DNA of 14,855 nt from an uncultured Collinsella sp. (GTDB taxonomy: Bacteria > Actinomycetota > Coriobacteriia > Coriobacteriales > Coriobacteriaceae), in NCBI GenBank assembly GCA_934630385.1, contig CAKTWE010000043.1:1-14855 (forward strand), read 5' to 3'. Below are positions 6,841 to 12,992 of this stretch, piece by piece. Numbering within the stretch: the first letter of the stretch is position 1; every line of letters begins with the position of its first letter. Position numbers and translations under genes: made by a program. The notes under the pieces were generated by a model. The model was not told where the DNA came from. It made no database searches and saw only the letters and a program-made list of their open reading frames with translations.

Positions 6841-7316
6841 TACAGATTAGAGTAAGTAATGTTTGTAAGACGAATAGCGAGAGCTTATGGCATATTTAGG
6901 GAGTGAGAGTTTGGCACGTGGGGGATGGACGAGTATCGAAATTTCCCGCAACCGCGCAAGTGCTTCATCGGGTTTCCCTAATTCATATGGAAAAGGAGCT
7001 GCAAACGATTGGAAATAACCGCTGAGCGGTCGAAAACTACCGTTCACCGATAATTTCTAAACTGGTTCTAACTGGTATTAAGTCAAAAAGACCAATTCAC
7101 AAATCTTCACAATGACCTGCATTTTTTCTACATGCCATTTTTGGCCACCCTGCGTTGTTTAGACACAGAAAAGGTTCCGATCATTCGTCGAATCATTTCG
7201 AAACGGTTTCAAAGCCGCAGGTAGAAGTGTTAACGAGCGGTAAACGGTCGATTTATCGCCGTGAGCGGTGCAAAAACGTTTTACTGCGTGAATCAGCGAA
7301 AGCGACCTCTTCTGTG
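6841..7316. other. Gene-free, AT-richer regulatory region with short repeats
   Basis: No convincing coding region is present. A 66-codon minus-strand frame (7047-6847) starts at GTG without a ribosome binding site and matches no family I know. The right half carries several copies of GARCGGT: TGAGCGGT at 7023-7030, GAACGGT (minus strand) within 7039-7045, GAGCGGT at 7235-7241, AAACGGT at 7242-7248 and GTGAGCGGT at 7261-7269. It also has a direct repeat AACTGGT at 7060-7066 and 7070-7076 (10-bp period) and the palindrome GAAACGGTTTC at 7200-7210. It separates the divergent DUF2975 unit and PTS operon and is probably mostly regulatory. Confidence 0.6.
7198..7211. promoter_or_regulatory. cre-like / LacI-type palindrome
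   Basis: TCGAAACGGTTTCA contains the perfect odd palindrome GAAAC-G-GTTTC. It resembles the catabolite-response consensus TGWNANCGNTNWCA except at the second and third positions. It is about 110 bp upstream of the PTS -10 element. It may bind a LacI-family regulator; weak evidence. Confidence 0.3.
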
Positions 7317-7317
7317 A

Positions 7318-7326
7318 TGATATAGT
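7318..7326 (+). promoter_or_regulatory. Extended -10 promoter of the PTS operon
   Basis: TGATATAGT fits an extended -10 element (TGn followed by TATAGT). There is no good -35 box at 16-18 nt, consistent with an extended -10 promoter or need for an activator. It would place the transcript start near 7333, giving a leader of about 140 nt and putting the GntR operator just downstream of the start. Confidence 0.5.
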
Positions 7327-7343
7327 GACAACAACACGTCACG

Positions 7344-7356
7344 TGGTTACTACCAG
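7344..7356. promoter_or_regulatory. GntR/HutC-type operator at the PTS promoter
   Basis: TGGTTACTACCAG contains TGGT-N4-ACCA, the form of YvoA(NagR)/DasR operators. The identical 13 bases recur at 11635-11647 ahead of agaS. It lies about 11-22 nt after the predicted transcript start, a repressing position. The likely ligand is the product of the gntR gene at 10863. Confidence 0.75.
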
Positions 7357-7463
7357 TTGAGATACCACTGGTCTTCAAAGAACGCTTTCCAAGAAGCTTT
7401 AAGGGCGTCCGCCCGCTGGCTTCCGAAAACATCGGACTCAGATCGTACACACCTTCGGAAGGG
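7352..7463 (+). promoter_or_regulatory. Structured leader of the EIIA gene with a helix over the ribosome binding site
   Basis: Three inverted repeats lie in the leader: ACCAGT (7352-7357) with ACTGGT (7367-7372), GGGC (7403-7406) with GCCC (7411-7414), and a perfect 8-bp pair CTTCCGAA (7420-7427) with TTCGGAAG (7454-7461). The right arm of the last overlaps GGAAGGG (7457-7463), the EIIA ribosome binding site. CCGA (7423-7426) can pair instead with TCGG (7432-7435), which would free the site. No known riboswitch class was recognised. Confidence 0.4.
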
Positions 7464-7471
7464 AAATTTGA

Positions 7472-7915
7472 ATGGTTGGCTTTATTCTTACCGGTCATGG
7501 ACAGTTCGCACCCGGCCTCGCAAGCGCTATCGCTATGGTCGCCGGTGATCAGCCCGCTTTTACCGTCGTTCCTTTCGAGGGCGACCAGGCTGCTTCCTAC
7601 GGTGAGGATCTCCGCGCCGCTATCACCGCCATGCGCGAGGAGTGCGATGGCGTGCTCGTCTTTACCGACCTGCTTGGTGGTACCCCGTTCAACCAGGCAA
7701 TGATGATTGCCCAGGATGTCGACAACGTCGAGATTCTGACTGGCACGAACCTTCCCATGGTTATTGAGCTTCTGTTCCTCCGCGGCAACGCTACGCTCGC
7801 CGAGCTTGGCGAGCAGGCCGTGACCGTTGGCCAGACGGGCATCACCGCCCAGACGGTTGCCTCCGTCGCTGGTGCCGAGGAAGAGGATATCTTCGGCGAC
7901 GAGGACGGCATCTAA
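7472..7915 (+). CDS. PTS mannose-family EIIA component
   Basis: 147 aa, cytoplasmic. It accepts phosphate from HPr and passes it to EIIB. The N-terminal GFILTGHGQFAPGLASA carries the phosphorylated histidine H9, followed by a Rossmann-like fold with VLVFTDLLGGTPFNQAMM and ILTGTNLPMVIELLFLR, both typical of the mannose/AgaF family. The usual length of a stand-alone EIIA domain is about 140. It ends in an acidic tail (EEEDIFGDEDGI). Ribosome binding site GGAAGGG is 8 nt before the ATG. Its TAA overlaps the start of the next gene by one base (TAATG), so the two are coupled. First gene of a PTS operon. Confidence 0.95.
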   Translation: MVGFILTGHGQFAPGLASAIAMVAGDQPAFTVVPFEGDQAASYGEDLRAAITAMREECDGVLVFTDLLGGTPFNQAMMIAQDVDNVEILTGTNLPMVIELLFLRGNATLAELGEQAVTVGQTGITAQTVASVAGAEEEDIFGDEDGI

Positions 7916-8196
7916 TGGCCGATTTCGGAGCCAGCGTCCTGAGCTCCTCGGTCGCTCTTTTAGGTCTTCTCGTCATCATGGGTGTGATTTACACCATTTG
8001 GTCTCAGATCAACATGAAGAAGAAGCAGAAGTACTTCAAGGAGCTGCACACCGAGCTCAAGCCGGGTCAGGAGGTTCTTTTCGCCGGCGGTATCTACGGA
8101 ACCGTCAAGGGCATCGAAGGCGAAAAGGTCCAGATCAAAGTCCGATCCGGTGCCGTCGTAGATGTTTCGCGTTATGCGATTCAGGAGATCAAGTAA
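7915..8196 (+). CDS. YajC-like single-pass membrane protein within the PTS operon
   Basis: 93 aa. One N-terminal membrane helix (about 8-28, VLSSSVALLGLLVIMGVIYTIW) is followed by the basic KKKQKYFKELHTELKPGQEVLFAGGIYGTVKGI and a small beta domain ending VSRYAIQEI. The KPGQEV..AGGIYGTV..I core is the YajC signature. Canonical YajC is an accessory of the SecDF translocase, usually next to secD. Here it lies between EIIA and EIIB, overlapping EIIA, so it is probably a PTS-associated paralogue. From memory, streptococcal hyaluronate-type mannose-family PTS clusters also contain a yajC gene, so the linkage is not unique. Whether it assists assembly of EIIC/EIID or something else is unknown. Confidence 0.88.
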   Translation: MADFGASVLSSSVALLGLLVIMGVIYTIWSQINMKKKQKYFKELHTELKPGQEVLFAGGIYGTVKGIEGEKVQIKVRSGAVVDVSRYAIQEIK

Positions 8197-8232
8197 CTGT
8201 CGTCAGCAAATAACGAAAGGAAGCTGATCAAC

Positions 8233-8715
8233 ATGGCAGAACCCAACATTCTTCTTACCCGCATCGATAACCGACTGGTCCATGGTCAGGTCGCTACCCA
8301 GTGGAACTCCACCCTGGGCTCCAACCTTATCCTCGTCGCCAACGACGATGTGTCGACCAACACCATGCGCCAGAACCTCATGAAGATGGCCGCTCCCGCC
8401 GGCGTCGCTACGCGTTTCTTCTCCCTGCAGAAGACCATCGACGTCATTGGCAAGGCGAGCCCGCGCCAGAAGATCTTCATCGTGGCCGAAACACCGGAAG
8501 ACGTGCTTACGCTCGTCAAGGGCGGTGTGCCTATAAAGAAGGTAAACATCGGCAACATGCACATGTCGGAAGGAAAGCGCCAAGTCGCCACCTCCGTCGC
8601 AGTTAACGACGAGGATGTCGCTGCGTTTAAAGAGCTGCAGGAATTGGGGGTGGAGTTGGAGATCAGGCGCGTTCCGAGCACGCCTGTTGAGGACACGAGC
8701 AAGCTCTTCTCGTAA
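8233..8715 (+). CDS. PTS mannose-family EIIB component
   Basis: 160 aa, cytoplasmic. It receives phosphate from EIIA on a histidine and transfers it to the sugar as it passes through EIIC/EIID. The active-site motif is RIDNRLVHGQVATQW (10-24) with H17. Other family features are LILVANDDVSTNTMRQNLMKM, the IFIVAETPEDVLTLVKGG segment and VNIGNMHMSEGKRQV (104-118), which is similar to GalNAc/sorbose-type EIIB proteins. Length is normal. GAAAGGAAG precedes the ATG. The gap to EIIC is 90 bp with two small hairpins, longer than the other gaps in the operon. Confidence 0.95.
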   Translation: MAEPNILLTRIDNRLVHGQVATQWNSTLGSNLILVANDDVSTNTMRQNLMKMAAPAGVATRFFSLQKTIDVIGKASPRQKIFIVAETPEDVLTLVKGGVPIKKVNIGNMHMSEGKRQVATSVAVNDEDVAAFKELQELGVELEIRRVPSTPVEDTSKLFS

Positions 8716-8805
8716 TCCTCGTGATCCACGTTGTCAGGAGTGAAACCCTGACGTTCTGTACGTGATATCCAAAGTGCGTACATACATTTTGAAAGGAGGA
8801 GCAAG

Positions 8806-9606
8806 ATGGAATACTCGATCATCCAGGTCGCTCTGGTCTTCATCGTCACGTTCGTCGCGGCAATCGACCAGTTCAACTTCCTCGAGTCTCTCTATCAGCC
8901 CATCGTCACCGGCGCCGTCATCGGTCTTATCCTTGGCGACCTCAACACCGGTCTTCTCGTGGGTGGTACCTATCAGCTCATGACGATCGGCAACATGCCG
9001 ATCGGAGGCGCTCAGCCGCCTAACGCCGTCATCGGCGGCATCATGGCAGCCATTCTCGCTATCGCTACGGGCCTCGAGCCCAACGCGGCAGTCGGCCTTG
9101 CCATTCCGTTCGCTCTGCTTGGTCAGCTCGGCGTTACCCTGGTCTTCACGCTTATGTCGCCCCTCATGTCCTCCGCGGACAACATGGCTCATAACGCTGA
9201 CACCAAGGGCATCGAGCGTCTGAACTACTTCGCCATGGCTCTGCTCGGCCTGATCTTCGCTGTCGTCGTCACCCTGTTCTTCATCGCTGGCGCTACCATC
9301 GGTCAGACCATCGCTTCCGCCATCCCGACTTGGCTGCAGACCGGTCTCTCCGCTGCAGGCGGCATGATGCGCTTCGTCGGCTTCGCCGTCCTGCTCAAGG
9401 TTATGATGAACCGCGATATGTGGGGCTTCTTCCTCATGGGCTTTGGCCTCGCGCTCATCACCGTTGCCAACGATTCGCTGGCGACCCCTGCTCTGCTCAT
9501 CCTCGCTCTCATCGGCTTCGGCATCGCTTTCTGGGACTTCCAGCAGCAGACCGAGCTGAAGGGTGCAGCTGTTTCTGACGGAGGTGACTTCGAAGATGGC
9601 ATCTAA
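8806..9606 (+). CDS. PTS mannose-family EIIC permease component
   Basis: 266 aa, integral membrane. With EIID it forms the sugar channel. It begins MEYSIIQVALVFIVTFVAAID without a cleaved signal and has repeated hydrophobic stretches separated by GDLNTGLLVGGTYQLMTIGN and GGAQPPNAVIGGIMAAILAI, the conserved substrate-binding loop regions of the ManY/AgaW/AgaC family. Length is usual (about 260). AAAGGAGG lies at the normal distance before the ATG. Its end overlaps EIID by 11 bp, and the EIID ribosome binding site lies inside this gene. The C-terminal tail is acidic (GGDFEDGI), much like the end of EIIA. Confidence 0.95.
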   Translation: MEYSIIQVALVFIVTFVAAIDQFNFLESLYQPIVTGAVIGLILGDLNTGLLVGGTYQLMTIGNMPIGGAQPPNAVIGGIMAAILAIATGLEPNAAVGLAIPFALLGQLGVTLVFTLMSPLMSSADNMAHNADTKGIERLNYFAMALLGLIFAVVVTLFFIAGATIGQTIASAIPTWLQTGLSAAGGMMRFVGFAVLLKVMMNRDMWGFFLMGFGLALITVANDSLATPALLILALIGFGIAFWDFQQQTELKGAAVSDGGDFEDGI

Positions 9607-10678
9607 TGAGTATGTGATCCCGGAGCACTACGAGGATCTCACTCCTGCTCCGCAGCTCGACCAGAAGACCCTCAACAAGATGGCTTGGCGCTCCTGCTTC
9701 CTGCAGGCTTCGTTCAACTACGAGCGTATGCAGGCCGCTGGCTGGCTCTACTCCATCATCCCCGGTCTGGAGAAGATCCACACCAACAAGAACGACCTCG
9801 CGGCTTCCATGAGCCACAACCTGGAGTTCTTCAACACCCACCCGTTCCTCGTCACCTTTGTTATGGGTATCGTGCTTTCGCTCGAGCAGAACAAGGTTGA
9901 CATCCCCACGATCCGCGCCGTCCGCGTCGCCGCAATGGGCCCGCTCGGTGGTATCGGTGACGCCCTGTTCTGGCTGACGCTCGTGCCTATCACGGCCGGC
10001 ATCACCTCCAACATGGCCATCAACGGCAACGCCGCTGCGCCGATCATCTTCCTGGTGATCTTCAACGCCGTCCAGTTCGCTCTGCGCTTCTGGCTCATGA
10101 ACTGGTCCTACAAGCTTGGCACCAGCGCTATTGACGCTCTGACCGCCAACATGCAGGCCTTCACGCGTGCCGCTTCCATCATGGGCGTCTTCGTCGTCGG
10201 TTGCCTGGTCGTCACCATGGGTGGCACCCAGATCAACCTCCAGATCCCCAATGGCACCACCCGTGGCCTCTCCGCCAATACCGTGATCGTCTCCGAGAAG
10301 GAGGCCAAGAACTTCACCGGTATGGAGGGCATCGATACCGAGACCGCTGAGGCCGGTACCATCGCCATGACCGATAAGGACGGCAACGCCCTTACCGCCT
10401 CCGATGCCGACGGCAACGCTGTCGAGTGCGGCGTCACCGATCTGGGCAACGGCATGGAGTCCGTTACCTACGGTACCGTCACCGAGGATCCGGTCAACTT
10501 CTCTGTTGCCGACACCCTCAACACTATCGTCCCGAAGCTTGTCCCGCTTATGCTTACGCTGCTGCTTTACTACATGTTCGCTAAGCACAGCTGGACCCCG
10601 ACCAAGGGCATTCTGCTGCTCTTCGTCCTGGGCATCCTGGGCGCTGGCCCGCTTGGTCTCTGGCCGAGCATCTGGTAA
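9596..10678 (+). CDS. PTS mannose-family EIID component with enlarged outside loop
   Basis: 360 aa, membrane protein partner of EIIC. Family features: KMAWRSCFLQASFNYERMQAAGW (29-51), the MSHNLEFFNTHP motif (72-83), MGPLGGIGDALFWLTLVP (114-131) and C-terminal membrane helices. EIID proteins are usually about 270-300 residues; the excess is between the helix near 193-210 and the IVPKLVPLML helix at about 311: residues 217-300 form a hydrophilic segment, predicted outside. It holds two DxDGNA motifs (DKDGNA 260-265, DADGNA 270-275) that look like calcium-binding loops. The ATG at 9596 (MASNEY) is chosen over the in-frame ATG at 9563 because GGAGG (9580-9584) precedes it. Family call is certain; the loop's function is unknown. 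Confidence 0.94.
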   Translation: MASNEYVIPEHYEDLTPAPQLDQKTLNKMAWRSCFLQASFNYERMQAAGWLYSIIPGLEKIHTNKNDLAASMSHNLEFFNTHPFLVTFVMGIVLSLEQNKVDIPTIRAVRVAAMGPLGGIGDALFWLTLVPITAGITSNMAINGNAAAPIIFLVIFNAVQFALRFWLMNWSYKLGTSAIDALTANMQAFTRAASIMGVFVVGCLVVTMGGTQINLQIPNGTTRGLSANTVIVSEKEAKNFTGMEGIDTETAEAGTIAMTDKDGNALTASDADGNAVECGVTDLGNGMESVTYGTVTEDPVNFSVADTLNTIVPKLVPLMLTLLLYYMFAKHSWTPTKGILLLFVLGILGAGPLGLWPSIW

Positions 10679-10744
10679 GGCTCTAGCTTGAGGGGTGTGT
10701 CCCTACGCGGCTCACACCCCGACCCCTTAAGCCATGTGTATGTT

Positions 10745-10780
10745 AAAAGCCGCGTGCTCGAAAGAGCGCGCGGCTTTTGT
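10745..10780. terminator. Strong terminator after the PTS operon
   Basis: A stem AAAAGCCGCG with CGCGGCTTTT is extended inside by TGCTC/GAGCG around a GAAA loop, and is followed by GTTTTC. The A and T runs on both sides would make it work in both directions. It separates the PTS genes from gntR, which then needs its own promoter. Confidence 0.9.
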
Positions 10781-10784
10781 TTTC

Positions 10785-10825
10785 TTGATGATTCGGGTGT
10801 TACAGACCGATAATGCTTAACACCC
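10785..10825 (+). promoter_or_regulatory. gntR promoter overlapped by an 8-bp inverted repeat
   Basis: TTGATG (10785-10790) and GATAAT (10809-10814) are 18 nt apart. Perfect arms GGGTGTTA (10795-10802) and TAACACCC (10818-10825), 15 nt apart, bracket the -10 element. This is not the TGGT-N4-ACCA operator, so either a different regulator acts here or the arms serve another role. Confidence 0.45.
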
Positions 10826-10862
10826 TAGGTAGAAGCCGAGTTTGAGAAAATGGGAGGATAGG

Positions 10863-11594
10863 ATGGCGATCGGAGCGCGTAAGCAACCGCTGTACGATCA
10901 GCTGGTCGATATTCTGACCGAAAAGATTGACCATGAATATCGCGCCGGTGACATGATTCCTTCCGAGCGCGAACTTTCGGAGCGCTATGGTCTCTCGCGC
11001 ACTACGGTACGCCTGGCTCTGCAGGAACTGGAGCGTTTAGGACTGGTGGTTCGGCAGCACGGTCGCGGTACCTTTGTGACCGACCGTTCGGCAAAAGCAA
11101 CCAATCTTATGCAGTCCTACAGCTTTACCGAGCAGATGCGCGCGATGGGTCGCGACCCCGAGACCACGATTCTCGAGTTTTGCGAGATGGAGGCCGATAA
11201 GAATCTGGCCGAGCATATGGGATTGCGTATCGGCGATCGCATTTTTAAGCTCAAGCGCCTTCGTTCTGCCGATAACATGCCCATGATGGTCGAACGCAGC
11301 TATCTACCGGTTCGTCAATTTATGTCCCTAAAGCGACCGCTGCTGGAGCGTAAGCCGCTTTACGATGTGATTGAGCAAGACTTTCAGCAAAAAATACGCG
11401 TGGCCGAAGAGGAGTTCTATGCGAGCATAGCCCGTCCCACCGATGCCCACCTTTTGGAAATTGTCGAGGGCTCGCCTGTGCTCGATTTGGTCAGAACCAC
11501 GTATAACGAGTCAAACGAGGTTGTGGAGTATACGCTCTCGGTTGCTCGTGCCGATCAGTTTAAATACAAGGTTTATCACCAGCGTAGCGACTAA
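10863..11594 (+). CDS. GntR/HutC-family transcriptional repressor of amino-sugar genes
   Basis: 243 aa. The N-terminal winged helix-turn-helix (about 8-75) shows PLYDQLVDILTEKI, GDMIPSERELSERYGLSRTT and VRLALQELERLGLVVRQHGR ending GTFVTDR. The C-terminal UTRA ligand domain (about 85-240) has the FTEQMRAMGRDPET opening and the MVERSYLPVRQF strand pattern of HutC members such as NagR, AgaR-like and DasR. These bind sugar phosphates, typically GlcN-6-P or GlcNAc-6-P; here GalN-6-P is equally plausible. The ATG at 10863 is preferred over the TTG at 10842 because of GGGAGG (10852-10857). It lies between PTS and agaS, both with the same operator, so it very likely represses both and is induced by the substrate. 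Confidence 0.93.
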   Translation: MAIGARKQPLYDQLVDILTEKIDHEYRAGDMIPSERELSERYGLSRTTVRLALQELERLGLVVRQHGRGTFVTDRSAKATNLMQSYSFTEQMRAMGRDPETTILEFCEMEADKNLAEHMGLRIGDRIFKLKRLRSADNMPMMVERSYLPVRQFMSLKRPLLERKPLYDVIEQDFQQKIRVAEEEFYASIARPTDAHLLEIVEGSPVLDLVRTTYNESNEVVEYTLSVARADQFKYKVYHQRSD

Positions 11595-11634
11595 TGCTCG
11601 CATCTTTTCCATATGATGATTCTTTGCATTTAAC

Positions 11635-11654
11635 TGGTTACTACCAGATAACCA
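11635..11654. promoter_or_regulatory. GntR/HutC-type operator at the agaS promoter
   Basis: TGGTTACTACCAG (11635-11647) is identical to the PTS site. An overlapping second inverted repeat, TGGTTA (11635-11640) with TAACCA (11649-11654), is present only here. It ends 10 bp before the TATAAT at 11664, thus covering the -35 area, a position expected for repression. Confidence 0.75.
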
Positions 11655-11663
11655 ACCGAAGTG

Positions 11664-11669
11664 TATAAT
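11664..11669 (+). promoter_or_regulatory. -10 element of agaS
   Basis: Perfect TATAAT 40 bp before the agaS start codon. There is no strong -35 hexamer at normal spacing; that position is filled by the operator. Confidence 0.6.
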
Positions 11670-11708
11670 TGCACGTCAGAGGATTACTTCTAGAGAGAGG
11701 TATTAGAA

Positions 11709-12875
11709 ATGTTCGAGAAGAGTGTCGAGGAGCTCACCGAGCTCGGCGCCCAGATCACCACGGCCGAGATTGCTCAGCAGCCCGAGCTTTGGCGTGATAC
11801 GCTCAACATCTATCGCGAGAACAAGGAGGCCATCGAGGCCTTTCTGGCCGAGGCTCGCGCTATGGGCGAGGGCCGTCTGTCCGTTGTCTTCACCGGTGCC
11901 GGTACGTCCGACTATGTTGGCGATACCTGCGCCCCGTACCTGCGTCACGCTGGCAACACTGATCTCTACGACTTTAAGCCCATCGCCACGACCGATATCG
12001 TGAGCGCCCCGCGCGACTTCCTGCGCGCCGAGGATCCCACGCTCGTGGTTTCCTTTGCCCGCTCTGGCAATAGCCCCGAGAGCCTTGCCGCCGTTGCCGT
12101 TGCCAAGGAGCTCGTCCACAACGTCAAGTTCCTCAACATCACCTGCGCTCCCGAGGGCAAGCTCGCCGTCGAGTCTGCTGATGACCCCAATGCGCTGACG
12201 CTGCTCATCCCGCGCGCCAACGACAAGGGCTTCGCCATGACTGGTTCCTACACCTGCATGACCCTGCTCTCTACCCTTATTTTCGACACTGCCTCTGACG
12301 AGCAGAAGGCCGAGTGGGTCGAGACCATCGCCAAGATGGGCGAGGAGGTCATCTCCCGTGAGCCTGAGATCGCCGATTACCTGGCTGGCGACTTCAACCG
12401 CGTGACCTACTTGGGTTCTGGCTCCTTCGGTGGCCTTGCCCAGGAGAGCCAGCTCAAGATCCTCGAGCTCGCTCACGGTCTGGTTGCTACTTCCTACGAT
12501 ACCTCCATGGGCTATCGTCACGGACCTAAGTCCTTCGTCGATGATAAGACGCTCGTCTTCGTGTTCGTCAACAACGACGCCTACACCCGTCAGTACGACA
12601 TCGACATCCTCAACGAGATCGGTGGCGACGATATTGCTCAGCACACCGTTGCCGTTCAGCAGGATGGCGCTACTATCTACGAGGGCGAGTCCTTCACCTT
12701 TAAGGGCTACGAGGCGCTTCCCGAGGGCTACCTTGCTCTGCCGTTCGTGATGTTTGCCCAGGCAATCAGCCTGCTCAACTCCGTGCGCGTGGGCAACACG
12801 CCCGATACGCCGAGCCCCACCGGCACGGTCAACCGCGTGGTCAAGGGCGTGACGATTCACCCCTTCACCGCTTAA
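11709..12875 (+). CDS. agaS: AgaS-type sugar-phosphate deaminase/isomerase (two SIS domains)
   Basis: 388 aa, cytoplasmic. It most likely converts galactosamine-6-phosphate to tagatose-6-phosphate and ammonia. SIS domain 1 holds VVFTGAGTSDYVGDTCAPYL and VVSFARSGNSPESLAAVAVA; SIS domain 2 holds YLGSGSFGGLAQESQLKILEL, then GYRHGPKSFVDDKTLVFVFV and NDAYTRQYDIDIL. The C-terminus (GNTPDTPSPTGTVNRVVKGV, then IHPF) closely follows E. coli AgaS as I recall it, and the length (about 384-390) matches. Glucosamine-6-phosphate deaminase activity (NagB-like) is possible but AgaS family identity favours galactosamine. AGAGAGG precedes the ATG with about 8 nt spacing. Own promoter and GntR operator. Confidence 0.92.
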   Translation: MFEKSVEELTELGAQITTAEIAQQPELWRDTLNIYRENKEAIEAFLAEARAMGEGRLSVVFTGAGTSDYVGDTCAPYLRHAGNTDLYDFKPIATTDIVSAPRDFLRAEDPTLVVSFARSGNSPESLAAVAVAKELVHNVKFLNITCAPEGKLAVESADDPNALTLLIPRANDKGFAMTGSYTCMTLLSTLIFDTASDEQKAEWVETIAKMGEEVISREPEIADYLAGDFNRVTYLGSGSFGGLAQESQLKILELAHGLVATSYDTSMGYRHGPKSFVDDKTLVFVFVNNDAYTRQYDIDILNEIGGDDIAQHTVAVQQDGATIYEGESFTFKGYEALPEGYLALPFVMFAQAISLLNSVRVGNTPDTPSPTGTVNRVVKGVTIHPFTA

Positions 12876-12893
12876 TCGCGTCCCCCTGTAAGG

Positions 12894-12930
12894 GCGCCCG
12901 TCCGCTCATAACGGCGGGCGGGCGCTTTTT
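12894..12930 (+). terminator. Terminator after agaS
   Basis: Arms GCGCCCGTCCGC (12894-12905) and the G-rich GCGGGCGGGCGC (12914-12925) pair over 12 positions including one T-G wobble, followed by five T residues (12926-12930). It lies between agaS and nagA, so nagA is reached by read-through or by its own weak promoter (a TATAAG at 12948-12953 is the only candidate seen). Confidence 0.85.
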
Positions 12931-12992
12931 GTTTTACGTGAACTGGGTATAAGCATCACCACAGTCAACTGCTTTAGAAGCAAGGAGTGCAT

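Noticed and set aside
6912..6930. TGGCACG resembling the -24 half of a sigma-54 promoter (as in LevR/ManR-controlled PTS operons)
   Set aside because: No TTGC follows at the needed spacing, it is over 500 bp from the PTS genes, and no LevR-type activator is present.
6847..7047. 66-codon minus-strand reading frame in the large intergenic region
   Set aside because: It starts with GTG and no ribosome binding site, has no recognisable family, and lies in DNA with lower GC than all real genes here.
7352..7461. Known riboswitch class such as glmS ribozyme in the PTS leader
   Set aside because: No conserved core of any class I know could be seen; only simple inverted repeats are present.
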